Below, in pieces: positions 20,701 to 29,090 of a stretch of DNA of 64,000 bases. How positions within the stretch are numbered: position 1 is the first letter of the stretch; every line of letters starts with the position of its first letter. The stretch comes from Acidobacteriota bacterium (GTDB lineage Bacteria; Acidobacteriota; Blastocatellia; Pyrinomonadales; Pyrinomonadaceae): the NCBI GenBank assembly GCA_025463135.1, contig JAOAPY010000015.1, positions 1 through 64,000 of the forward strand, given 5' to 3'. The notes beneath the pieces are model-generated. The model saw only the letters and a program-made list of their open reading frames with translations. It made no database searches and had not been told where the DNA came from. Both the position numbers and the translations under genes were made by a program.

Positions 20701-23700
20701 GCGTAATCAAATCGAAGATTTGCTGGCTGAAGTGTGGGCGCAACTGCTTGGCGTAAGGCGCGTAAGCATCCACGATAACTTTTTCGCGCTTGGTGGCCAT
20801 TCGTTACTGGCGGCGCGAATTGTTTCACGCGTGCGCGAAGCCTTTAAGACTGAGATACCGTTGCGCGCTCTCTTCGAACATCCCACCGTCGCTAGTTTCG
20901 CTGAAGTCGTGGAAGCAGCGATGAAAGGTGACCAGGGATTGCAAGTCCCGGCAATCACGCCGTTCCCGCACCATAAAAATCCTCCCATGTCGTTTGCGCA
21001 GCAGCGACTCTGGTTCATCGATCGACTCGTCCCTGGAAATGCTTTCTACAACATGCTCGGCGCCTTTACTCTCCAGGGCCGCCTCAACGTCGAAGCACTC
21101 GAAGGCTCCCTCAACGATCTTATCGAGCGCCACGAGATCCTCAGGACAACATATGCCGAGATTGATGGCGATCTCGTGCAGGTGATTCAACCGCAGAGCC
21201 CGCTCTCCCTAACGCTAACAGATTTGACTCGTCTGCCGGCGGCCGAGCGGGAAAGTGAAGCATACCAGCGAGCTGTTAAAGAGGGAGAGCAGCCTTTCGA
21301 TCTTAGTCGTGGTCCATTAATTCGAGCGCAGTTGTTGCGTCTTACTGAGGAGGACCATCGGCTGTTCCTGACGATGCACCACATCGTTTCGGATGGCTGG
21401 TCACTCAGCGTGTTGCTCAGCGAGTTGATGATGTTCTACAACGCGCTCACGACCGGCGTTGAGGCGCGTCTGCCGCGGTTGCCCATCCAATACGCGGACT
21501 ACGCCGCCTGGCAGCAGCTCTGGTTGCAGGGAGAAGTGCTCGCCAAACAGATGGATTACTGGCGTCGCCAACTCCATGCGGCGCCGGCCTTGCTGGAACT
21601 ACCAAGCGATCATCCCCGGCCATCGACGCAGAGTTTTAAGGGCGCAATTCACAGTTTCAAGGTTTCCAGTGCGACAACCGAGTCGTTGCGGCGCCTGTGC
21701 CGTCAGGAGTCGGCGACGATGTTCATGGTGCTGCTGGCCGCGTTTGACGTTTTATTGAGCCGGTACAGCGGGCAGGACGACATTATTATCGGTACTTCGG
21801 TGGCCGGACGAAATCGCAGTGAGCTCGAGCGATTGATCGGCTTCTTTATCAACACCCTCGTGTTGCGCACGGATCTTTCCGGAAAGGCGACATTTCGCGA
21901 GCTCGTGGGCCGCGTGCGCGAGATCAGTCTTGGAGCTTACGCGCACCAGGACATCCCGTTCGAAAAAATAGTTGAGGAGCTACAGCCGCAACGCGATTTG
22001 AGTCATACTCCGGTTTTCCAGGTGATGTTTGAGCTCCACAACGCACCGGCGGACGCTTCTGATCTTCCGGAGTTGACCATCAGGTCAATGGAGATCGACG
22101 GCGGCACCTCGAAATTCGATATCAGCCTCGCCTTGCAGGAAGCCGGCAATGGTTTGCTGGGCTGGTTTGAATACAGCACCGATCTCTTTACCGCTGAATA
22201 TATCGCTCGCATGACGGGCCACTTTCTCACGTTGCTCGAGGCTATTGCTCAGGACCCTGACCAGAAGATCGGTGCGTTAACTCTGCTGACTGAAGATGAG
22301 AAGCGCCGGATATTGCTTGAATGGAATGACACCGCAGCCGCTTATGCCACGGAAGAGCCTTTCAATGTCCTCTTCGAGCAACAAGTGGAACGAACTCCCG
22401 ATGACATCGCCGTCCTTTGTGGCTCAAACCAACTGACGTACGCGGAGCTCAATCAGCGCGCCAACAACCTCGCACGTTTACTGATCGAACAAGGTATCAG
22501 CGCAGAGTCGGTGGTCGGCGTCTTCATGAATCGCGACATCAATCTCCTGACGACCATCCTTGCCGTATTGAAGACGGGCGGCGCATATCTGCCGCTCGAT
22601 CCTGCATATCCGGCGCAAAGGAATCGCGTGATTGTGGGCCAGAGTGGCACGCGTTTGGTTATCACCTCGCGGGAGTGTCTGCCAACTCTCGACGAGATCT
22701 GTAACAGTCCTGAAGAGTTGACCGCGCCTGCCGTGCTGGTTGTGGAAGACGCGTTAGAACAACAGCGCGAGACGCAGAACCTGCCTCCGCGCGCCCTCCC
22801 GGACAACCTCGCTTACATCATCTACACGTCAGGGTCAACGGGCGTGCCGAAAGGCGCGATGATTCATCACCGCGGCATGATCAATCACATGTGGGGCTTT
22901 ATCGAGGGACTCTCGATGACCCGTTTGGACGTGCTGGCGCAGACAGCCCCGCAATGTTTCGACATCTCGGTTTGGCAATTTCTCGCCCCACTGATAATCG
23001 GCGGGCGCGTACACATCTTTCCTAATGAGATCACGCACGATCCTACGCGTTTGCTAAGCGAGATCGATCGCACGGGCGTAACGATTTTCGAAACGGTGCC
23101 TTCGTTGCTGCAAGTGGCTCTCGCTGACGTGAGGGCAGGGAAACTGAAACGGCCCGAGTTGAAATCGTTGAAGTGGCTGATGCCGACCGGAGAAGAATTG
23201 CCGGCGGCACTGTGTCGCGAGTGGTTCCGGAACTACCCGAGCATACCGCTGATGATCGCCTATGGCCCGACGGAATGTTCAGACGATGTGACGTTCGGGC
23301 GGATACATGAGCCGCCTGATGAGATTGCGATCCGCGTCCCACTTGGACGGCCGGTCGGTAACTGTCAAGTGGTGATCTTAGATCGGCAGTTGAACCTGGT
23401 GCCGATCGGCGTGCCGGGAGAGTTGTGCGTCAGAGGCATGGGAGTCGGACGCGGGTATCTGTCGATGCCCTCGCGCACAGCTTCCGTCTTTGTACCTGAT
23501 CCATTTAGCACAGAGCCGGGTGCACGCATGTACCGAACCGGAGACCGCGCGAAATGGTTGGCTGACGGAAGCATCGATTTTCTTGGTCGCATGGACTTTC
23601 AAGTCAAAGTGCGTGGTAATCGGATCGAGCTCGGCGAGATCGAGGCCGCTCTTTCTCAAGTGCCAGGCGTATCCGAGGCGGTGGTCATCGTCAGGGAGGA

Positions 23701-25009
23701 CACGCCCGGAGATAAACGGCTGGTGGCTTACTGCTTGTGTGACGACAAAAAAGTTGTGACCACCGGGGAGTTGCGCGAGTCTCTCGAGCAGCGGATTCCA
23801 AACTACATGATTCCTTCTCTGTTTGTGTCGCTCAATTCTTTTCCGCTCTCACCCAACGGCAAGATCGATCGAAAGTCGCTGCCGGCGCCGGACTTATCGC
23901 AATCGCGGGCAGACTCTTATGTTGCGCCACGCGACATCGTGGAAATACGACTCTGCGAGATTTGGGAGAAGTTATTGAAGGTAAGTCCCATCGGGATTAA
24001 CGACAACTTCTTTAGCGTGGGAGGCCACTCGCTTTTGGCGTTGCGCCTGGTTGCTGAAGTGCAGCAACACTTCGAGCGCACGCTCCCGCTCGCTGTCCTT
24101 TTCGAAAGAGGCACAATCAAAGAATTGGCAAAGATGCTGCGCGAGCAGATCACGTCGCCGGAATCGACTCTGGTTGCGATTCAGCCGCAAGGCGAGCGCA
24201 CCCCGGTCTTCTTTGTGCACGTGGGTAGTGGCAACGTGCTCTGCTATCTCGATCTCGCGGGATACGTGGGTTTGGATCAGCCTTTCTATGCTATCCAGGA
24301 TCCGAGTCTGTTAGGCACCATGCCTCATTTCGAGTCAATCGAAGCTATGGCCGCGCATTACGTCGAGTGTATTAGGGCGGCACAGGCGTCAGGCCCCTAT
24401 ATGGTTGGCGGCTGGTCGTTTGGCGGGCTCGTGGCCTTCGAGATGGCGAGACAGTTAACCGCCGCAGGCGAAGAAGTGTCATTACTCGCAATTCTCGATA
24501 GTGGCACGCCGGAAATAGAACGCGAATTCGAGAGACGTTCCGATGACGCAGCCCTGCTCGCGATCCTCGCGGACGAGATGTCTCTGCCGGTGACGGCTGC
24601 TCAGCTGCGACAACTCGAGCCGGAGCAACGACTGCATTTTGTTTCCGATCAGATGAACCGCGCCGGGCTCATCTTCGATAACGCCGCGGAAGTTGTGCGC
24701 GGCCAACTCGAAACCTTCAAGTACAGAAGTCGAGCGACGATAGGTTACGACCCCGGACCTTACGCGGGCGCCATTTCTTTGTTCGTTGCCGGCGAAAAGC
24801 AACCTGAGGAAGAAGCCTATCCGGACTTAATCGAAGGTTGGCGCCACCTGGCGTTGGGTGGACTAGAGGTTTTTTCCGTGCCGGGTAAACATCACGAAAT
24901 TGGACGAGAACCTAACGTACAGGTTCTCGCCGCACACCTCAGGAGTTGCATCGACCGGGCATTGGAGATCGATGAGGTAAACAAGGGGAGGCACGCAGTG
25001 ATGTCCTGA
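17783..25009 (+). CDS. Terminal NRPS, C-A-PCP-C-A-PCP-TE
   Basis: Starts in an ATGA overlap with the preceding stop. Domains: C (1-440) with HHVLLDG near 142, starting in the SPLQEG style typical of C domains that follow an E domain; A (460-970) with pocket D-A-W-D-F-G-V-V-D-K; PCP (Ser about 1007); C (1070-1520) with HHIVSDG; A (1535-2030) with pocket D-I-W-E-M-T-A-D-D-K; PCP (Ser about 2083); type I thioesterase (2130-2390) with GWSFGG (Ser about 2212), a following Asp in ILDSGTP and GKHHEIG. The first pocket resembles Glu/Gln codes, but its substrate, like that of the second, is uncertain; one could be diaminopropionate made by the SbnA/SbnB pair downstream. The TE releases or cyclises the product, making this the last assembly-line protein. 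Confidence 0.95.
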   Translation: MRETNIEDIYLASPLQEGLLFETLNAPEENVYFQQLKFRFDGPLDLPAWQRAWETVIERHEILRTAIVWQDRERPLQVVMKQVKVPWQIFDWRDLSADQQQEQLADFLKADRKQGFDFARAPLLRMTLIRLSDEVSEFICSHHHVLLDGWSTGIVLKELLTFYQTNGHAPPVLARSRPYKDFIAWLERQDLAKAETFWRESLKGFNSPTPLPAGSVKGMKSGEATQQLLDVYVDADTTAKLQSFARANSITLNTLATSAWALLLSRYSSAADVVFGITVSGRPATLEGVQTMVGLFINTLPLRVRLPPDKQLISWLTDLQLRLLDLREYEFSPLVRVHGWSEVPRGLPLFESMVVFDNYPVQQTPQGIQKSGLTDVRAIESASFPLGLNVTPGRRLFLRIGYDSQRFNRSAIERMMGHFRVLLDSIVANPQARLSEVEMFTDDERRRMLVGWNDTRRNYPAEVTLHELFEEQVVLSPGALAVKAGAESLTYHELNERSNKLAHYLRGKGIGPESRVGVCFERSAEMIVSLLGVVKAGAAYVPIDHNHPAERFQWLLHDSGASLLLTQPHLLEKLPPVELQIFSLDRELSLLEGQSVENVSSTVTADNLAYVIYTSGSTGRPRAAMIPHRGICNTLLWRRETFALTNADRLLFNLPYSFDASVWQIFGTLISGATLVLSKPSRYLDSSYLVEKIVAEGITITDFVPSALQVFLDEPGTDRCHSLRHVFSGGEALTSSTRDQFFARLGASLHNVYGPTETSVDAAYWTCDRAGKRDSVPIGHPIANKQLYVIDELLRVVPIDVTGEIYIGGSGLARGYSGLPGLTAEKFVPDPFSLEPGARLYRTGDQGRYRPDGAIEYVGRVDNQVKIRGFRIELNEIEATLALHEDVRDCVVVAREDTPGNKRLVAYVVTGNLVLSPRALRQFLEGKLPSYMLPAALVLIDKLPLTESGKVDRRSLPAPDAMDLESDEDFAAPRNQIEDLLAEVWAQLLGVRRVSIHDNFFALGGHSLLAARIVSRVREAFKTEIPLRALFEHPTVASFAEVVEAAMKGDQGLQVPAITPFPHHKNPPMSFAQQRLWFIDRLVPGNAFYNMLGAFTLQGRLNVEALEGSLNDLIERHEILRTTYAEIDGDLVQVIQPQSPLSLTLTDLTRLPAAERESEAYQRAVKEGEQPFDLSRGPLIRAQLLRLTEEDHRLFLTMHHIVSDGWSLSVLLSELMMFYNALTTGVEARLPRLPIQYADYAAWQQLWLQGEVLAKQMDYWRRQLHAAPALLELPSDHPRPSTQSFKGAIHSFKVSSATTESLRRLCRQESATMFMVLLAAFDVLLSRYSGQDDIIIGTSVAGRNRSELERLIGFFINTLVLRTDLSGKATFRELVGRVREISLGAYAHQDIPFEKIVEELQPQRDLSHTPVFQVMFELHNAPADASDLPELTIRSMEIDGGTSKFDISLALQEAGNGLLGWFEYSTDLFTAEYIARMTGHFLTLLEAIAQDPDQKIGALTLLTEDEKRRILLEWNDTAAAYATEEPFNVLFEQQVERTPDDIAVLCGSNQLTYAELNQRANNLARLLIEQGISAESVVGVFMNRDINLLTTILAVLKTGGAYLPLDPAYPAQRNRVIVGQSGTRLVITSRECLPTLDEICNSPEELTAPAVLVVEDALEQQRETQNLPPRALPDNLAYIIYTSGSTGVPKGAMIHHRGMINHMWGFIEGLSMTRLDVLAQTAPQCFDISVWQFLAPLIIGGRVHIFPNEITHDPTRLLSEIDRTGVTIFETVPSLLQVALADVRAGKLKRPELKSLKWLMPTGEELPAALCREWFRNYPSIPLMIAYGPTECSDDVTFGRIHEPPDEIAIRVPLGRPVGNCQVVILDRQLNLVPIGVPGELCVRGMGVGRGYLSMPSRTASVFVPDPFSTEPGARMYRTGDRAKWLADGSIDFLGRMDFQVKVRGNRIELGEIEAALSQVPGVSEAVVIVREDTPGDKRLVAYCLCDDKKVVTTGELRESLEQRIPNYMIPSLFVSLNSFPLSPNGKIDRKSLPAPDLSQSRADSYVAPRDIVEIRLCEIWEKLLKVSPIGINDNFFSVGGHSLLALRLVAEVQQHFERTLPLAVLFERGTIKELAKMLREQITSPESTLVAIQPQGERTPVFFVHVGSGNVLCYLDLAGYVGLDQPFYAIQDPSLLGTMPHFESIEAMAAHYVECIRAAQASGPYMVGGWSFGGLVAFEMARQLTAAGEEVSLLAILDSGTPEIEREFERRSDDAALLAILADEMSLPVTAAQLRQLEPEQRLHFVSDQMNRAGLIFDNAAEVVRGQLETFKYRSRATIGYDPGPYAGAISLFVAGEKQPEEEAYPDLIEGWRHLALGGLEVFSVPGKHHEIGREPNVQVLAAHLRSCIDRALEIDEVNKGRHAVMS

Positions 25010-25019
25010 TTCGGATTTT

Positions 25020-25100
25020 CTCTGTGGAACCTCTGTGTTCTCTGTGTCTTGTGGTTAAAGATTGGGGAAAGATCGCCACAGAGAACGCAGACGTGAACCA
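25020..25100. repeat. Imperfect inverted repeat between NRPS and MFS genes
   Basis: A CTCTGTG-rich stretch (about 25020-25055) is followed by CCACAGAGAACGCAGAC (about 25076-25092), which is nearly its reverse complement. The two can pair as a stem-loop. It looks like a dispersed intergenic repeat and may act as a terminator or mRNA stabiliser after the NRPS operon. It lies in the frame-open stretch upstream of the chosen MFS start and argues against starting the MFS protein earlier. Confidence 0.45.
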
Positions 25101-25125
25101 GAGAAGAATTAAGGAGTTGCACAAA

Positions 25126-26565
25126 ATGGCCCAGGCGGTCATAACTGAAAACATAGCTGTTCCGCGAGGGATGAAAACGTTTCTCATCCTATGGGTGGGC
25201 GAAGTCATTTCCTTTTTCGGATCTTCCTTAACCGGCTTTGCGTTAGGGGTCTGGGTTTATCAGCAGACCGGCTCGGTGACGAGGTTCTCGCTCATCGTAC
25301 TCTGCGCGGAATTGCCCGGGATTGTTTTTTCGCCGTTTGTTGGCGCCATCGTCGATCGCCACGACCGGCGGTCCATAATGATCCTCAGTAACTTGGGCGC
25401 CGGTCTCTCTACGTTGGCAATTGCACTACTGCACTCGCAGGGTCTGTTACGTCTGTGGCAGATCGCCATTCTGGCGGCTCTGCTGTCGACTTTTGCTTCC
25501 TTCCTGCGTCCGGCGTTTAGCGCTTCGGTTTCACTGCTCGTACCCAAACGGCACCTCGGTCGCGCCTCCGGAATGATTCAGACCGGACAAGCCACAGGCC
25601 AAATCGCCTCGCCGCTACTGGCGGGGATCCTCCTTTTGGCGGTACACCTTCATGGCATCCTACTCATTGATTGCTTGACTTATGTTCCGGCGCTTCTCGC
25701 CGTGCTTTCGGTTTCTATACCAAGCCCGGCGAAGACCGCTGATAGTGCGACAAAGAAACCCTCGCTTATTGCCGACGCGGTTTACGGCTGGAAGTACGTC
25801 TACGCCCTGAAGGGCATCTTTGGATTGCTGCTTTTCTTCGCCTGCGCCAACTTTGCCGTGACGATCTCCAACATTCTCATCACGCCCCTGATTCTGAGTT
25901 TTGCTAACAGCGCCGTTTACGGAACGGTGTTATCCGTCACTGGCGTGGGCGTGTTGGCTGGTGGCTTATTGATGAGCATTTGGGGTGGACCGAAACATCG
26001 CATTATTGGCGTCTTCCTCTATGGTATCGTGCTGGGGCTGGCACTTATATTTCAGGGGATCAGACCAAACGCAGTGCTGATCGCCGCGAGTCTATTTTGC
26101 GCAGCCTTTACAGGGCCGATAGTCAACGGTTCTTTCGTTCCCATTTTGCAGAGCAAGACTACGCCTGAAGTACAGGGCCGAGTGTTTGCGGCGGTGCGAT
26201 TGACCTCCTGGTCGTCCGTGCCGGTTGCTTATCTGCTGGCTGGTCCACTTTCAGACAAAGTATTCGAACCATTGCTGATGCCCGGTGGGCTGCTGGCGAG
26301 CACTGTTGGACTAGTGACAGGCACCGGTCCGGGGCGTGGAATTGGATTCCTGCTGATGATTCTGGGAGTGTTTATGTTGATTGCGACAGCGAGGGCATAT
26401 CTTTATCCGCAATTGCGAAATGTCGAAGAGGAGTTACCAGATGTACTTCCAGATGAGGTCGAGGAAAGTAAGGCTCCACAACGAACGGCGGTCGCGTCCG
26501 AAAGTCAGGGTGGTGACCTGAAACTAGATTCTTTATCCACAGATTCTATGCGTCAATCCGGGTAA
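25126..26565 (+). CDS. MFS exporter, probable product efflux
   Basis: A 479-residue polytopic membrane protein with roughly twelve hydrophobic segments and the cytoplasmic loop DRHDRRS after the second, as in drug and siderophore exporters of the EntS/MFS_3 type. The last 60 residues are hydrophilic and acidic. The ATG at 25126 is chosen because AAGGAG lies 9 bases upstream; the open frame runs back to 25024 but that part is a repeat. It lies directly after the thioesterase-containing NRPS gene and is a reasonable candidate for exporting the peptide or conferring self-resistance; this is inferred from position only. Confidence 0.88.
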   Translation: MAQAVITENIAVPRGMKTFLILWVGEVISFFGSSLTGFALGVWVYQQTGSVTRFSLIVLCAELPGIVFSPFVGAIVDRHDRRSIMILSNLGAGLSTLAIALLHSQGLLRLWQIAILAALLSTFASFLRPAFSASVSLLVPKRHLGRASGMIQTGQATGQIASPLLAGILLLAVHLHGILLIDCLTYVPALLAVLSVSIPSPAKTADSATKKPSLIADAVYGWKYVYALKGIFGLLLFFACANFAVTISNILITPLILSFANSAVYGTVLSVTGVGVLAGGLLMSIWGGPKHRIIGVFLYGIVLGLALIFQGIRPNAVLIAASLFCAAFTGPIVNGSFVPILQSKTTPEVQGRVFAAVRLTSWSSVPVAYLLAGPLSDKVFEPLLMPGGLLASTVGLVTGTGPGRGIGFLLMILGVFMLIATARAYLYPQLRNVEEELPDVLPDEVEESKAPQRTAVASESQGGDLKLDSLSTDSMRQSG

Positions 26566-26574
26566 TCTGTGGAT
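26535..26574. repeat. 11-bp perfect inverted repeat at MFS gene end
   Basis: ATCCACAGATT (26535-26545) and AATCTGTGGAT (26564-26574) are exact reverse complements around an 18-base loop. The left arm lies in the last codons of the MFS gene and the right arm begins at its stop. It may be a dispersed repeat that now supplies the gene's end, or a transcription terminator, although no T-run follows. Confidence 0.6.
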
Positions 26575-26629
26575 GCAGACGTGTTCAGCCGACTAAGCTC
26601 TTTCATCAAGCTTTGCGAGGGGAAACGCG

Positions 26630-29080
26630 ATGAATATATTGCTTCAGGACATTCGTTTTGTGCTGCGTGTTATGAGCAAGCACGCCATCTTCTCGGTGTT
26701 TGTGATTCTCACGCTGGCGCTTGGCATAGGAGCCAACACAGCTATTTTTTCAGTGGCCAGTGGCGTGCTGCTGAAGGCGCTGCCGTACCGCGATCCGGAC
26801 AACATCGTTTTCATCTGGCTTCATAGCTCGAAGCGCAAGCTGGCCGAGGACAAACTGCCCGCGCCTCCCGCCGACTACCTCGACTGGAAGAACCAGAACC
26901 AGGTCTTCGAAGCGATGTCGGCCTTCCAGTCAAACCCGTTCACGCTCACGGGTTCGGGTGACCCAGAGAGAATCGACGGGGTGCGGGGTACGGGCGACTT
27001 CTTCAGGATCCTCGGAGTGAATGCCGCGCTGGGCCGTACTTTTGGACCAGGCGACGATCAGCCAGGCAACCATGTCGTGGTCCTCAGCGATGCTCTCTGG
27101 AAACGGCAGTTTGGCGCTGACCCCGCGATCGTCGGAAAGAAGATTATCCTCAACGGGGACGCTCACGAAGTCATTGGGGTGATGGGCAAGGACTTCACCT
27201 TCCCGCAGGGCACGGCGATGCCGCCCTATCTACAGTTCCCCACGGAGCCGCAGTTGTGGACGCCGCTTTCGTTCAATGGAGAGCTCGCCACGGATCGCAG
27301 CACTTTCAACCTGTCGGTCATGGCACGCCTAAAATCCGGCGTCACGCTGGCCCAGGCCAAACTCAACATGGACGGCATTGCCAACAACATTGACGAGCAG
27401 TTCCGGAAGAAATACGGAATGATCACACTGCTATTTCCCATGCGCGAGCAGTTGGTTGGCGACGTACGCACGGCATTACTTGTATTGCTTGGCGCTGTCG
27501 GTTTAGTGCTGTTGGTGGCTTGCGCAAATGTTGCGAACCTTTACCTGGCTCGCTCTCTGAAGCGACAGAAGGAAATGGCTGTTCGCTCTGCACTTGGTGG
27601 AGGTCTTACAAGACTGGTGCGACTGATTCTCACTGAGAGCCTCGTGCTCGCAATCCTGGGTGGCTTATTGGGTTTACTGTTGGCCTATGGCGGGATGAAG
27701 TTCCTGCTTTCAATCAGTCCGAACAGTATCCCGCGAGTGACCGAGATCGGCATCGATGGCAGCGTGCTCGCCTTCACGTTCGTAGCCACCTTGCTGACGG
27801 GTATTATTTCCGGAATCGTCCCTGCTCTACAGGCGTCCCGTACTGATCTCAACACGCTGCTGCGCGACGAAGCGCGTAGCACTACCGGCAGTCGCCGCAC
27901 CCGCCACACTCGCGACTTGTTGGTAGTCGGAGAAGTTGGTCTCGCTTTGGTACTTCTCATTGCCGCCGGCCTGTTGGTGCGTAGCTTCATGCGTCTACAA
28001 CAGATCGATCTGAACTTCAATCCTGACAACGTGCTCACGATGCGCATCGATCTTCCGGATGCTCGTTATCCGGAGGACCGCATGAACTACGCTTTCTTTA
28101 ACCAACTGCTTCCGCGGTTGAGCGCGCAACCGAACGTCCAGGCGGTTGGCCTGATCTCAAATCTTCCGTTAAGCGGTGCCGTGATGAGCACCGACTTCAC
28201 TATCGAGGGACGTCCCCCCACGTCGCCGGCAGATAAACCGACCAGCGACTACACGATCGCCAGCCCGGGATACTTCACTACGCTCGGCATTCCCATCATG
28301 CGTGGTCGTAATTTCACTGAGCAGGACACGCTGGAAGCGCCGGGTGTGGTGATTATCAACGAGGTGCTCGCTAACAAGTATTGGCACAATGAGGATTCAC
28401 TTGGAAAAATGATCTCTGTCCAAGTGGGAACATATAAAGGACAGCGTCAGGTCGTCGGCATTGCTGCCAACGTGCGGCTCACTTCGCTGACTGATTCACC
28501 GCGGCCCGAGATGTATGTGCCTTATGCGCAACATCCGGATGGATATTTGTTCCTGGTGGCGAAAACAAATTCCAACCCGCTGGCGCTGGCGCCGGCGGTT
28601 CGCAGGGAAGTGCTGGCCATCGACAAGGACCTGCCCATCACAGACGTGCGCAGCATGGAAGAGGTAATAGCGACTTCACAGGAGCAGCGGCGATTCAATC
28701 TGATGTTGCTTAGTTTATTTGCTGGACTTTCACTCGTGCTCACAATCGTCGGGGTTTACGGTGTGGTCTCTTATTCAGTGACGCAGCGGGTGCATGAGAT
28801 TGGCGTGCGAACGGCACTCGGTGCGAGTCCCGCTCAAATTGTGAGACTCGTCGTCAAAGAGGGAATGCTTCCGGCGCTGATTGGAATCGCACTCGGACTG
28901 ATGGGCGCCTACTTTGTAACGAAGGTGATGTCAGGGATGCTCTATCAAGTGAAGCCGAGAGATCCAGAGGTCTTCTTGTTCGCCTCCGGAGTTCTGATTT
29001 TGGTGGCGCTACTCGCTACCTTGATCCCGGCAAAGCGAGCATCCAGGATCGATCCCATGGGTGCGCTCCGCCTCGAGTAA
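26630..29080 (+). CDS. ADOP-type ABC permease (duplicated MacB/FtsX)
   Basis: An 816-residue membrane protein with two MacB_PCD-FtsX halves. A first helix near 18-40 (VFVILTLALGIGANTAIFS) precedes a periplasmic domain with LGRTFGPGDD and VVVLSDALWKRQFG; three helices follow (about 280-410); then a second periplasmic domain and three C-terminal helices ending RIDPMGALRLE. This is the layout of the acidobacterial duplicated orphan permease family, which has no ATPase of its own and is highly expanded in Acidobacteriota. The substrate is unknown; efflux or a lipoprotein-related role is only suggested by the MacB relationship. The start follows GAGGGG. Confidence 0.92.
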   Translation: MNILLQDIRFVLRVMSKHAIFSVFVILTLALGIGANTAIFSVASGVLLKALPYRDPDNIVFIWLHSSKRKLAEDKLPAPPADYLDWKNQNQVFEAMSAFQSNPFTLTGSGDPERIDGVRGTGDFFRILGVNAALGRTFGPGDDQPGNHVVVLSDALWKRQFGADPAIVGKKIILNGDAHEVIGVMGKDFTFPQGTAMPPYLQFPTEPQLWTPLSFNGELATDRSTFNLSVMARLKSGVTLAQAKLNMDGIANNIDEQFRKKYGMITLLFPMREQLVGDVRTALLVLLGAVGLVLLVACANVANLYLARSLKRQKEMAVRSALGGGLTRLVRLILTESLVLAILGGLLGLLLAYGGMKFLLSISPNSIPRVTEIGIDGSVLAFTFVATLLTGIISGIVPALQASRTDLNTLLRDEARSTTGSRRTRHTRDLLVVGEVGLALVLLIAAGLLVRSFMRLQQIDLNFNPDNVLTMRIDLPDARYPEDRMNYAFFNQLLPRLSAQPNVQAVGLISNLPLSGAVMSTDFTIEGRPPTSPADKPTSDYTIASPGYFTTLGIPIMRGRNFTEQDTLEAPGVVIINEVLANKYWHNEDSLGKMISVQVGTYKGQRQVVGIAANVRLTSLTDSPRPEMYVPYAQHPDGYLFLVAKTNSNPLALAPAVRREVLAIDKDLPITDVRSMEEVIATSQEQRRFNLMLLSLFAGLSLVLTIVGVYGVVSYSVTQRVHEIGVRTALGASPAQIVRLVVKEGMLPALIGIALGLMGAYFVTKVMSGMLYQVKPRDPEVFLFASGVLILVALLATLIPAKRASRIDPMGALRLE

Positions 29081-29090
29081 TTGAATACTG

